From Juglans regia (taxonomy: Eukaryota > Streptophyta > Magnoliopsida > Fagales > Juglandaceae): DNA of 64,000 bases. A model generated the notes under the pieces. It made no database searches, had not been told where the DNA came from, and saw only the letters and a program-made list of their open reading frames with translations. This document shows, one piece after another, positions 1-10,035 of the stretch; within the stretch, counting starts at the first letter, position 1, and each line of letters opens with the position of its first letter. The DNA is taken from the NCBI RefSeq assembly GCF_001411555.2, contig NC_049911.1, positions 5,402,209 to 5,466,208 on the forward strand, in the 5' to 3' direction. The position numbers and the translations under genes are program-made.

Positions 1-368
1 TGAATAAAATTGTTGCAGTTGAGTTTGACAGTTTCAAAAATTCATGGGATCCAAGTGGTGATCATGTTGGAATCAATATAAACTCCATTGTCTCAGCAGC
101 AAATGCCATATTGGCAGGGAGCATAAAGAATGGATCAATAGCAAATGCATGGGTTAGTTATAACTCAATCACCAAAAATTTGAGTGTTTTCCTAACTTAT
201 GCTGATAATCCAATCTTCAACGGGAATTCTAGCCTTTCATATATTGTCGATTTGAGAACTTTTTTGCTGGAATGGGTTAGAGTTGGTTTCTCCGCAGCCA
301 CAGGTGATCAATCGATGGAGTTTCATACAATTCGTTCTTGGTCGTTCAATTCAAGTTTGGAGGCATAA
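1..368 (+). pseudogene. L-type lectin domain fragment, truncated LecRK paralogue
   Basis: The reading frame is open from base 3 and matches the C-terminal half of the legume-lectin domain of the intact receptor kinase at 3744-5834. Window base 1 aligns with about base 4210 there, and identity is high at DNA level. It contains the AVEFDSF and SWDPSGDHVGININ signatures (carbohydrate and metal-binding region) and ends in NSSLEA. A TAA stop at 366-368 falls, without frameshift, exactly where the intact copy reads into its transmembrane and kinase part. Similarity fades within about 40 bases after the stop. It is therefore either a lectin-only gene or a receptor-kinase pseudogene that lost its membrane and kinase halves. 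The 5' part lies outside the window, so the start cannot be judged. Confidence 0.8.
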
Positions 369-2180
369 GATGGAAATTATAAGAAAACAGACACATCTTT
401 TAGTGTAAAACATCAAAGATCGAATTAATCAGACACACCTCCAGTTTTGTTGTATGGCTGAAAATGCTCATTATAGCAGCAGTAGTAGAAATTTGAGTCA
501 GCAAAAGCACCACAAGTTGAACAAGTTAGCAAACTGGGTTAATTAGCATACTTATTACTTGGAAAGTTGGAATCATTACGATCATGTAATAAATGAAATC
601 TTGTGAAAATACATATCAATATATTGTTAGCACACAGGTAAATCCCAAAATCTAGTTTAGCAACTTGATCTTTTCTTCCTTCTCTTTGTTTGTACTGATT
701 TAATCATGAAAAAATCTCATAAACTGTCATTGCGTGCAGAGACAGAACAATAACCTTTTATATAATGTACAAAGTACGTAACTTTGGCCATCCAGAGTAA
801 CTATTTAGGATTTAGGCTTATTAACTTTCTCGAAAACTAATTAATTTTATAAATCCATTGGTTGCAGAGTAAAAAGAATTAAGTTTTGAAAACAGGAAAA
901 AAAAAAAAAAACATTTGTACTACAAACAGTACTACTAGCGTACGCGCGCGGTAATTATTGACCATAGACATGATATGTATTAGTGAAAGTGAGTAATATT
1001 GTGACTAAACAAGAATTAATAAAATTCTTTTTAATTAGGAGAATTAAGTCGTTCTTTTCTTTATGAGAACTACTATAATCATAAAAAAATTTCATAAAAA
1101 TAAATTCACAAACTGACATGGTTTCATGTGATATGTTAGATCTACTTTACAATAGAAGTTATTTTATAATAGAAGTAGCTTTACAATCTGACTTACCACA
1201 TCAAATCACATCAGTTTGTGAATTTATTTTTGTAGAATTTTTTTGTGACTAAAGCATTTCTATTTCTTTGTAAGATAAAGAACTGAATGATCTTCATTAA
1301 TTTGGTGGCATGGATTAAATGGACTGGTTAACTAATTATATAAATGGTATTTTTAGACTAAATTCGATAAACTTAGTAAATAAAAAAGGGTCGTAAATTG
1401 AGTTTTAGACTTTAAAATGGTTTTAACTTTTAAGCAGCTTGAATGTTAAATTAATATAGTATAATGGAGGAATAAATAATATTATATATGCAAAATCGAT
1501 AGTTCTTAAATTTTCTTTGAAAATTAATTAGTAAAACCCATTGGGGTTTTTAAAAATCAAGTTTATGAATGATGAGGTACTGTTAAGACTTACGCGTCGG
1601 AATGTTAAAACAAATTGGTCGTCTTTACACAGATTCATTGTAGAGTCAACATTATTCTGATTGACTTGGAAAGGAATAAGAAGAGAAAATCGTAAATAAA
1701 AGCATTATAATGATGTGCCGTGTACCGCGTGGTTCTTTAATTTGCAGGCAAATGTCCATTAATCCGAGAGAGATCGACGAGACTGCAGGCAGCTCCATTG
1801 GACCTGATCAATATCCTTGTTTAAAAGCAATCAATTAAGGACGACGTCGGTCAAGATTAAAAATATCTTTTGACTCTGGCCAGGGGCATTATAAGCAGCA
1901 GCTTGAGTGCAAAGTTCGTAAGATTCCTGCATGCATGAGTATTCACACTATCATGCATGAACACCATTTATAATTTGAGGGAAATAAAGGACAAAAAAAA
2001 AAAAAAAGGCGATAACGTCAATGAATTTATGGCGACATTCAATTTGATTATATTTACAGTATGATCCAAATTTTTTCGCAACCCCTTGTTTTGATTCATC
2101 TATTAATTATCAAAGGTCATCAAGGAAAAAAAAATAGGAGAGACCAAAATTGGAGAGCAGTAGTCTCAGAATACGAAGTT
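369..2180. other. Intergenic, no gene seen
   Basis: AT-rich DNA with stops in all frames. The only structure I can support is the MITE at about 1073-1254 and two A-runs (about 897-911 and 1993-2006). No kinase-domain remnant follows the lectin fragment, so the kinase half was deleted rather than left to decay in place. Confidence 0.6.
1073..1254. mobile_element. Palindromic MITE (family with ends near CAAACTGA)
   Basis: The two ends are inverted copies of each other over about 45 bases with mismatches. The left end reads AAAAATAAATTCACAAACTGA and the right end contains its complement, TCAGTTTGTGAATTTATTTTT split across 1211-1231. Relatives occur in introns of the first lyase gene (23575-23735, 25690-25875) and near 28735-28830. 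I found no clean target duplication, so the superfamily is undetermined. Confidence 0.55.
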
Positions 2181-2185
2181 GTTGT

Positions 2186-2496
2186 TGATCAGGAATAATC
2201 CTACATTACTTGTGGATAAAGTTTTGGGCATGTTTATAAGAAATGAATAATTCTCTCTTATAGATCCGATTTTATGAGATGGGTTAAACCTAAGAATTTC
2301 ATCAACTTCTTTCTTTTTTTTCAAAGGAAGGACGGCACCTTCTAAATTTTATTCAAAAAATAAACGTCACAATACAACCAGACACCAACTCTTAGCATAA
2401 AAACCAGGCACTAACCCAAACCAAGAAAACCTGCAACTAACGACCTCTAAGAGGCATCAACAAACAGTTAGCCTCTAAGGCCTAAGAATTTCTTCA
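2186..2496 (+). mobile_element. Solo LTR of a TRIM element, split by a retroposon
   Basis: The sequence from 2186 to 2300 matches the LTRs of the complete TRIM at 17787-18116 (shared blocks GGAATAATC, TGTGGA, TTTATAAG, TTTTATG). The LTR resumes at 2481 and ends in TTCA at 2496 after an insertion. The direct 5-bp repeat GTTGT flanks it at 2181-2185 and 2497-2501, as expected for integrase-mediated insertion. No primer-binding site or second LTR follows, so it looks like a recombination product between the two LTRs of a former element. Confidence 0.75.
2301..2480 (-). mobile_element. Short retroposon (5'-truncated LINE or SINE) inserted in the TRIM LTR
   Basis: About 180 bp are bracketed by an exact 12-bp direct repeat, CCTAAGAATTTC, at 2289-2300 and 2481-2492. 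A T-rich run at the left edge (2306-2321) would be the A-rich tail of an element read on the - strand, and AATAAAATT lies just inside it. Long variable target duplications plus an A-tail are typical of LINE-mobilised sequence. No coding remnant is visible and the source family is unknown. Confidence 0.65.
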
Positions 2497-2501
2497 GTTG
2501 T

Positions 2502-3202
2502 CATTTATGTATGTTCGGAAGAGTAACATGAGTAGAGACACAACTCTTTTACAATTCTATTTTAATTTGATGACATTTATATAAAACAAGGATACTCTTA
2601 CAATTTTATTTTATAAAAATGGCCTCTTCTTAAAACAGCATTGCAAAAGAGTTGTATAAATCAGTTGTAAATATAAAAGGACGGGAGGCTCAAGAGCTAT
2701 GATACCCACATGTACTCGAGTATTTTGGAAATGGCCAAACCAAGAGTGGACCTGCTCACGACAAAGGCGTATTGTTTTCGAGGGCGAGGATGTAGATGAC
2801 ATTCTTAATGAATACGACTAATAATTAAGCCATATTGTACCTTGGAATAGTCAGAACACTTTAGGACGGCATCCAACCGGCTTGGTTTTTTAGCATATAT
2901 AACACAACCTTCTCTGTTTGTCGTATTTGCTTTTGTGAATTGAAAGGCTTCCATCCCCTCTTCTTCCCTCTGTCTTAGTTTGTAGAATTTTCGATTATTC
3001 TACAAAACATGTTCTACATATAATAGTCCAAGCAATAAGAAACCATATATATAATAAAATAAGATTAATTCTGGATGCCTGGATTGGAGCATAGATGAAG
3101 CAACATATATCAAACAAAAGCAATAAATATTGCAGCAACCTCCTCCTGACCCAAATTCATTGGCTTTTTCCTCCAGAAAGTCGGCATCAAAGTCATTCAA
3201 TA
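2502..3202. other. Intergenic, no gene seen
   Basis: No open frame with a recognisable product. The short ORFs here have no motif I can name. Confidence 0.5.
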
Positions 3203-3367
3203 GAATTTCTAGTCATGGATTGTGTAAGCGTTGCGTACTCTTTTTGAAAAAGAGATGGGTTCACTATTAAAAAATTAATTTTTTCATGTGGATCTCATAT
3301 TTATTCACTTTCTTCAAAAAGAATACGCGGCGTTTGCACACTCTATGACTATATTTAGTATTACTCG
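3203..3367. mobile_element. Palindromic MITE (GAGTAATGCT family)
   Basis: Inverted halves surround a loop: ACTCTTTTTGAAAAAGAG on the left mirrors CTTTCTTCAAAAAGAAT on the right. The right end reads TAGTATTACTCG, a variant of the family end. Clear relatives lie at 37715-37908 (inside intron 14 of the second lyase gene) and 57528-57676. The repeated middle CATGTGGATCTCATATTTA is shared with the 37.7-kb copy almost unchanged. Confidence 0.65.
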
Positions 3368-3743
3368 AATAACATATTTGGGTGAAATTTGCATTCATGA
3401 TCATTATTATATATTTGCATACGATCAAAAGTGCACTGGATTGTGGCCCAAAGGTGTCACTAAACAAGAAGTCAAATGATCTTGCTAATGAGTTGTTATA
3501 TAATTGCTGAATTAGGCCTCGTACTTTAGATGAGCCGGCCAAATAGTACAGACGACGACAACCCAACATGATTCCATTCGAATTTGTAAAGTTACAGACA
3601 CAAAAATTATATAATGAAGATTAGAAGGAAAAAACAAAGCTATGAAATAGGACAAACATACGCGGTTTGAACTACTCCTTGTAGGCCTTTGGCATCAAAC
3701 GGACCTTAATTCAGATCTCCATCTCTATGCATGCATCCCAACC

Positions 3744-5834
3744 ATGATTATCTTCAACCAAAGTTCTTGCCTTCTTCAGCCCCAAAAAATGAATTCTGTT
3801 GTCAATCAGATCTTCATGATTTTCTTTTTATTGCTACTTCCTTGTGCAAACTCAGTTTTCTTCAACCTCACTAGTTTCCAATCAAATATGGATAACATGA
3901 TAACCTTCGAGAAGGATGCATTCATGGCTAGAGGAGTACTCGAAGTCACAAAAAATCAACTCGATGACTCCCTCAATGGAAGTGTCGGTCGAGCCTCGTA
4001 TGCTGAACCTGTACGCCTTTGGGATGCGAAGACAGGGGAGCTTACGGACTTCATCACCCACTTCTCCTTTGTCATCGACGCTTTGAATAAATCAATGTAT
4101 GGTGCTGGGCTCTCCTTCTTCATTGCGCCACTTGAGTCAAGAATCCCTAGCAATTCCAGTGGCGGATTGCTTGGACTATTTAGTCCTGAATCCGTTTCCA
4201 AACCCTCTTTGAATAAAATTGTCGCAGTTGAGTTTGATAGTTTCCGAGATTCATGGGATCCAAGTGATGATCATGTAGGAATCAATATCAACTCCATTAT
4301 CTCAAAAACAACTGTCTCATGGTCAAGTAGCATAAAGAATGGATCAACAGCTAATGCATGGGTGAGTTATAACTCAACCACACAAAATCTGAGTGTTTTC
4401 TTAACTTATGCTGATAATCCAATATTTGGTGGGAATTCTAGCCTGTCATATGTTGTTGATTTGAGAACTATTTTGCCGGAATGGGTTAGAGTTGGCTTCT
4501 CCGCTGCAACAGGTGATCAGTTTGTTGAGATACATCAAGTTCGTTCTTGGTCGTTCAATTCAAGTTTGAAGGCAGATAATGGAAATAGGAAAAACAGAGT
4601 AGCGTTAGCGATTGGTTTGGCTCTGGGTTTGGGTGTATTGGGTTTTGGATTAGGTTTACTCTGGTTTTTCTATTGGAGAAAAAGGGTCAATGATCAAAGA
4701 AAAAAACATTTGAGTGGTGACGTTTGCATGGATGATGAATTTGAGAAAGGAACTGGTCCAAGGAGATTCACTTACCGTGAACTTAGCCGTGCAACAAATA
4801 ACTTCGCTGAGGAAGGGAAGCTTGGAGAAGGAGGGTTTGGAGGCGTTTACAAGGGATTGTTAAGTGAATCAAATACAGAAATTGCTGTTAAAAGGGTCTC
4901 AAAAGGATCAAAGCAGGGAAAAAAGGAGTACATATCAGAAGTAAGAATCATCAGTCGTTTGAGACATAGAAATTTGGTTCAACTCATTGGTTGGTGCCAT
5001 GAACAAGGTGAATTCCTCCTCGTGTACGAGTATATGCCCAATGGAAGCCTTGATTCTCATCTCTTTAGAGGAAAGATTATGCTAACATGGCCAGTAAGGC
5101 ATAAAATAGCCCTTGGATTGGCTTCTTCTCTTTTGTATCTTCATGAAGAATGGGAACAATGTGTGGTGCACCGAGACATCAAGTCAAGCAATATCATGTT
5201 GGATGCAAATTTCAACGCTAAGCTTGGTGATTTCGGTCTTGCAAGGCTTGTAGACCACGAGTTGGGCTCGCAAACAACTGTTTTAGCAGGCACCATGGGC
5301 TACCTAGCCCCAGAGTGTGTCACCACTGGCAAGGCTAGTAAAGAGTCTGATGTCTATAGTTTTGGGGTGGTTGCGCTTGAGATTGCATGTGGAAGAAAGC
5401 CAGTAGAACCAATGGCAGAACCAACAAAGGTAAGGCTGGTCGAGTGGGTATGGGACCTCTATGGAAAAGGTCAAATCCTTGAAGCAGTTGATAAGGGTCT
5501 ATGTGCTGAATTTGATGAGCAGCAAATCGAGTGCTTGATGGTCGTTGGCCTTTGGTGTTGTCATCCGGATTCTACTATCCGTCCCTCTATAAAGCAAGTT
5601 ATAAATGTTCTCAACTTTGAGGCTCCTTTGCCCAGCCTTCCATCAAAGTTGCCTGTACCTATGTATTTTGCGCCTCCAATGGATATGTGTAGATTCTCTT
5701 ACACATCATCTGGTTTGACTGGATCAGTCACAGATCAAACACGGGGTTCATCTAGCAGTGGTTCAACTTATTCTTCTACCGCGTCAGCCGGCTCTGCAAA
5801 AGCTCTTCTAAATTCAGGAAAAATTTATCGGTAG
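3744..5834 (+). CDS. L-type lectin-domain receptor-like kinase (LecRK, clade IX type)
   Basis: This is a plasma-membrane receptor: extracellular legume lectin, one membrane span, cytoplasmic Ser/Thr kinase. The ORF is 696 aa and intronless, as usual for the family. Met16 (base 3789) begins a standard signal peptide (hydrophobic IFMIFFLLLLPC), so that is the more likely start, giving 681 aa. The lectin domain covers about residues 38-275 (AVEFDSF, SWDPSDDHVGIN). The membrane span is about 286-309, followed by basic WRKR. The kinase covers about 345-625, with glycine loop GEGGFGG from Gly361, ATP-binding Lys383 in AVKR, catalytic HRD at 476-478, DFG at 496-498 and an APE. All catalytic residues are present and HRD has the Arg of an RD kinase. 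The C-terminal tail is Ser/Thr-rich. Clade IX is inferred from overall resemblance. Lectin fragment 1-368 is a tandem relative. Confidence 0.93.
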   Translation: MIIFNQSSCLLQPQKMNSVVNQIFMIFFLLLLPCANSVFFNLTSFQSNMDNMITFEKDAFMARGVLEVTKNQLDDSLNGSVGRASYAEPVRLWDAKTGELTDFITHFSFVIDALNKSMYGAGLSFFIAPLESRIPSNSSGGLLGLFSPESVSKPSLNKIVAVEFDSFRDSWDPSDDHVGININSIISKTTVSWSSSIKNGSTANAWVSYNSTTQNLSVFLTYADNPIFGGNSSLSYVVDLRTILPEWVRVGFSAATGDQFVEIHQVRSWSFNSSLKADNGNRKNRVALAIGLALGLGVLGFGLGLLWFFYWRKRVNDQRKKHLSGDVCMDDEFEKGTGPRRFTYRELSRATNNFAEEGKLGEGGFGGVYKGLLSESNTEIAVKRVSKGSKQGKKEYISEVRIISRLRHRNLVQLIGWCHEQGEFLLVYEYMPNGSLDSHLFRGKIMLTWPVRHKIALGLASSLLYLHEEWEQCVVHRDIKSSNIMLDANFNAKLGDFGLARLVDHELGSQTTVLAGTMGYLAPECVTTGKASKESDVYSFGVVALEIACGRKPVEPMAEPTKVRLVEWVWDLYGKGQILEAVDKGLCAEFDEQQIECLMVVGLWCCHPDSTIRPSIKQVINVLNFEAPLPSLPSKLPVPMYFAPPMDMCRFSYTSSGLTGSVTDQTRGSSSSGSTYSSTASAGSAKALLNSGKIYR

Positions 5835-6999
5835 TTTGCTTCTTATGTTAGACAGTACAAATCTGAAATATGTGTTTATTCCTAATACTCTTTTTACTTT
5901 TAAATCATAGATATTACATCATAAAACTAAGGTTTGTGCTTGTACTACTTTAATTTGCTTGAATTACTTCCTTCCTAATCGTTGAATTTGCTATCAAAAT
6001 TTGTATTCCTAACTCTTGGTGCTAGATCCTATTGGAATTTAGTGTATGTTACCATAGTTTGTATTGATCATTGTGTGGAAACTAAACGGGTCGATCATCG
6101 ATTATAATTTAAACACGTACGACACACTTGTATCATGGAATGATCGACACAACTTGTTTGACGACCCATTTAATTATACCGGTGTTAAATGGGTTGATTG
6201 GACAGAACACCTACATGCAACTTATTTCACTAAAAAAATTATACTAAAATAAAAGGACTAGAATATAATTAAGATTTTTTATATATTGTGGCTTGATAAG
6301 AGGTACTACCATGTGTAAATTTGGAGAACTTTCGCGGCCTGTTGTTTTGTACTATTTCTTTTATAAATTTGACATTGGATAGTTAAACAAGTCAAGTCGA
6401 GTGAACCCACTACGCAACCTGGATATTAAAGTGCTCGACATTTATTTAAAGAAACAAATTAATTCTAATCCAGCTAAACAGCTACTTTGTCCCTAACTCA
6501 ATGTGCTTAAAAATTCTTAACCTTTGCATTAAAACTATTGTGTCATTTTTTTTAAGGTTAAACTAATAAAGTAGGCAAAAGATCAGAGGAGAGGATTGCA
6601 ATTGATTCCCTTAATTTCCAACCGAAATTCTTTTTCTCAGAGAAAAGAAAAATCCCCTTTCAATCACTCATGTTGGTGATCTGATCATCGGCTTGTCTCA
6701 TCTCTTCTTCCCTTCTCCTGATCCATCTATCCTTCTCTTCCACTTTTATTTTTTTTTCCTACGTTTTTCTTTTGTATTGAAGGATATTAAAAGTCAAATT
6801 TATAAAAGAAATAGTAATTTTGTGTAATCATAATTATATAAGGGTGTACTTATACATAATAAAAGTTTTAAAGCACATTAATATAACATGTAGTAAAGGG
6901 TATTAAGGTAATTTCATTTAATTCTTTGAAAACCAACAAAACTTGTGTAAAACAAATAACTTGAATGGCATGGCTTACTCAAGGAGAGATCATGCGGCA
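5835..6999. other. Intergenic, no gene seen
   Basis: AT-rich 3' flank of the receptor kinase with no supported coding region. Around 6085-6200 the motif GGGTCG and its complement CGACCC occur on either side of a short spacer. This resembles a subterminal repeat of a small DNA transposon, but I could not place its ends. Confidence 0.5.
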
Positions 7000-7155
7000 G
7001 CATGCGACGTAGCGAGGGCTAGAAACTTAGCGACGTAGTGATGGTAATCTCGGCGGAGCACTAGAAGAGAGAGAGAGAGTGAGAGAAAGAGACCACAGTG
7101 AGAGAGGGACAAAGTCATGATATAAAGAGTGACACACGGCATGTGCATGGAGGTG

Positions 7156-7194
<39 letters not shown>

Positions 7195-7911
7195 AGTGGT
7201 TGAGGCAGCGAGGTGCAGATCAGTGGCTATGGTGGTTCTGATCCGTGGCCATGAACGAAGGTGGGGTGGTGGCTGTGGTTCACGGTGCCCTCCAAGAATG
7301 CTCTGTTTTTTGGAGATAAAACAGAGGATTTTGACTTGATAGAAGCGGTGGGTTGCTGTTTCCCATGGCTGTGGAAGGCGGTTCTGGTGGTTGGTTTGGA
7401 CGGATGTTTACGGGGGTGGATGAAATGGATGGCAACTATGTGGAGGTGGTGGGGTGGCACGCAGTGCACGGTCGGGCTTCGTGCAAGCACGGGTTGGGTC
7501 GATTCAGATGGGGGGGCACCGTGAGTTCTGGACGGTGCAACAGCTGGGTTGAATAGGCTAGTAGCGGCTGCAACTTGGTGGAGGGTTATGGTAGCCTGAT
7601 TTATGGGTGCAAAGTTGACGAGCGTTGAGCCGAGAACGTGGAGAGGCAGTTAACGAAAGGGAGTTACGCTTGGGTTGTAGCGGCTACTACTTTTCGGGAG
7701 AGGAGTACAAGTATATATATAGGCAACGGAAAAACTCTAGAGAAATGAGGGAGACGTGCGAGATCATGCATGCCGTGGACGTAGGAAAAACTCTAGGGGT
7801 GAAAGATAGATGGAAAAATTAAAACGTGCGGGGAAGTTAACTTGTGAAAAGAGAAAAACAAACAAATAAATAAATAAATAAATTTGAGCTTGACAGGGTC
7901 CGGGCGTTACA
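7000..7911. other. Candidate remnant of a long LTR, ending GGGCGTTACA
   Basis: A relatively GC-rich block with (GA)n ends in GTCCGGGCGTTACA at 7911. Its terminus and purine-rich character resemble the solo LTRs at 40069-42257 and 58624-60740. I could not find a matching left terminus or a target duplication, so it is truncated or belongs elsewhere. The ORFs at 7227-7556 on both strands are overlapping, compositionally biased and motif-free. Confidence 0.25.
7161..7193. repeat. (GA)n microsatellite
   Basis: About 16 uninterrupted GA units, following shorter GA runs at 7070-7105. Confidence 0.9.
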
Positions 7912-8940
7912 GCTGAGCAAAAATCCAAAAATCCGACTCTGCTCCAACTCCAACAAAATGCAGTCGAAGTCAAATTTTTTTTTTCAAATTTTCAGTCGGA
8001 GTCAGACGTGTCATTGGACTGACTCCAACACCGATCCGATCCAACTCCAACTTTATGCTTCAACTCCGACTTGGACTCTGACTTTACCCTCCGACTGCTA
8101 ATCTAATTTCGATATTGTACATATGTTATAAAAATATGTATTTATTTATTTATTTATCATATATACTAATATAGTTATATAGTTATATAACTATAACTTA
8201 TATTGTTAAATTTAATAATATATTAGTACGAGCTAATTGTTATAAAATAATGTCTTTATATTATAATATAAATAGACTGATGATAGTTTAATATATGTAA
8301 ACATCATAGTATTACTACCATACATAATCAAGTATAGAAATAAGTTAGACACTAGTATTTAAATAAGTCTAGTATAATAAGTTAATAACACATATACTAA
8401 TTTACTAAAGTATAATAACATGTAATACTAATGTATAATAACATGTAATTAGATAATATAGTATAAGTCATGTATAAAAATAAATTAAACACTATTATAA
8501 AAATAAAGTCTAGTGTAGAAATAAGTCATAAATAATTTAGACACTAGTATAATATAATAACATATAATTAGACACTAAAAATAATATGTAATACAATAAT
8601 ATAATAACATGTAATTAGACACTATAGTATAAGTGTAGTATAAAAATAAATTTGATATTAGTATCAAAGTAAATTAGCAATGAATGATTTGGTTTTAGTT
8701 TTTAATTTTTTGAAAATTTTGAGATCTGAAAGCCCACAAAGAATTATTTTTTAAAATGGGCTAAATATGAAGTTACAAAAAAGTCCAAAGAAAATCCAAA
8801 TCCGACTTTGCTCCGACTTGTCGAAGCCAGAGTCAGAGTCAGAGTCAGAATTTGGATTTGAACTTTAATGAAGTCGGAATCAGAGTCAGAGTCAGATTTA
8901 GAAGAATCCAACTCCGACTAAATCAGTGCTCAAACCTAAT
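7912..8940. mobile_element. Candidate non-autonomous hAT-like element with GTCGGAGTC subterminal repeats
   Basis: About 170 bp at each end are packed with short variants of TCCGACTC and its complement GAGTCAGA, in both orientations. The roughly 680-bp interior is very AT-rich and made of imperfect repeats of GTATAATAACATGTAATTAG. The outermost bases, GCTGAGCA on the left and TGCTCAAACC on the right, form a weak inverted pair sharing TGAGCA. Dense subterminal repeats and this tip motif fit plant hAT elements. No convincing 8-bp target duplication was found and there is no transposase ORF. Confidence 0.45.
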
Positions 8941-9080
8941 TCCTCATCAAGTGAGGAAGCCAAGCACTTGTTATTTATGTATTGTAGTAAGATATTAATG
9001 TCACATCTCATTCCAAGGAGAATTCTTGCATCCAATCCAAATTTAAAACAAAATATTAGATTATGATCAACATTCATTGA

Positions 9081-9282
9081 GGGGAAGTTTAGATAGTGAG
9101 TTGAAATGAAATGAAAGTTGAAAGTTAAATAAAATATTATTAGAATATTATTTGTTAATATTATTATTATTTTATGATTTGAAAAAATTGAATTGTTTAT
9201 TGTATTTTGTGTAGAAATTTGAAAAATTTGTAATGATTAGATGAGATGATATGAATTAAAAGTCTTTTTTTATCCAAACCTC
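9081..9282 (+). mobile_element. MITE, GAGATGAG family, copy 1 of 3
   Basis: Ends GAAGTTTAGATAG and ATCCAAACCTCC are inverted relatives. The inside contains TAAAATATTATTAGAATATTA and TTGAATTGTTTATTGTATT. Two more copies in the same orientation follow within 600 bp. Confidence 0.6.
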
Positions 9283-9314
9283 CAACAAAAAAAAAAAAAA
9301 AAAAAAAAAAAACC

Positions 9315-9500
9315 CAGTTTGGATTCAGAGATGAGTTGAGATAAGTTAAATAAAATATTATTATAATATTATTTTTTAATATTATTATTGTTTTGAAATT
9401 TGAAAAAATTGAATTGTTTATAATATTTTGTGTGAAAATTTGAAAATGTTATAATGATGAGATGAGATAAGTTAATGTGAATTTTCAATCCAAAACGGGG
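9315..9500 (+). mobile_element. MITE, GAGATGAG family, copy 2 of 3
   Basis: Starts CAGTTTGGATTCAGAGATGAG and ends TTTTCAATCCAAAACGGGG. The interior matches copies 1 and 3 closely, including TTTTGTGTGAAAATTTG. An A-run of about 26 bases lies between copies 1 and 2. Confidence 0.65.
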
Positions 9501-9659
9501 AAGTTTTTTCAAGTTTTTGAAACGAGTAGGAGTTCCGGTTTTGAGTTTTTTTGGGAGTATATTAGTGAAGTATTTTTAAATTTATAAGGGACCAGTAGGT
9601 ACTGGACTTGTAAAATTTTTTAAGAAACCAATTATAGTTAGTTAGGGATTGAACAAATT

Positions 9660-9850
9660 AGGTTTCGATTTAGAGATGAGTTGAGATAGTTTATAAATAG
9701 TAGAATAAAATATTTTTAAAATATTATTTTTTAATATTATTATTGTTTTGAGATTTGAAAAAGTTGAATTGTTTATTATATTTTGTGTGAAAATTTGATA
9801 AAATTATAATGATTAGATGAGATGAATTGAGGTGATCAATTTTGAATTCC
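9660..9850 (+). mobile_element. MITE, GAGATGAG family, copy 3 of 3
   Basis: Starts AGGTTTCGATTTAGAGATGAG and ends near AATTTTGAATTCC. The interior again carries TTGAATTGTTTATTATATTT and TTTTGTGTGAAAATTTG. The first and last bases are approximate. Confidence 0.6.
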
Positions 9851-10035
9851 AATGAGGCTTCAAATTGTTGGAGGGCCATGGTACTACTCTCAGCCCTTTC
9901 CTATTGTCCATGCATGCCGGCAACCGATAAATTGGTGCATAGGAGCATCACTTATCGTACAATGCCAATGCGCATGAGTCACGCGTTATATATCTTTGAT
10001 TACTATTGCAATCTACTCCAATATTTTTCTCTTAT

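Noticed and set aside
2611..2802. Possible small basic peptide near 2730-2800 (+ strand, ending GRGCR)
   Set aside because: Considered as a secreted-peptide gene, but it has no signal peptide, no conserved cysteine pattern and no support from neighbours.
3956..4201. 81-aa ORF on the - strand
   Set aside because: Shadow of the lectin domain of the receptor kinase.
6064..6252. 62-aa ORF
   Set aside because: No motif; the inverted GGGTCG/CGACCC pieces suggest transposon debris, but ends could not be defined.
7227..7556. Trp- and Gly-rich ORFs on both strands
   Set aside because: The composition reflects GGTGG-rich DNA; frames overlap and none has a domain or a start context that stands out.
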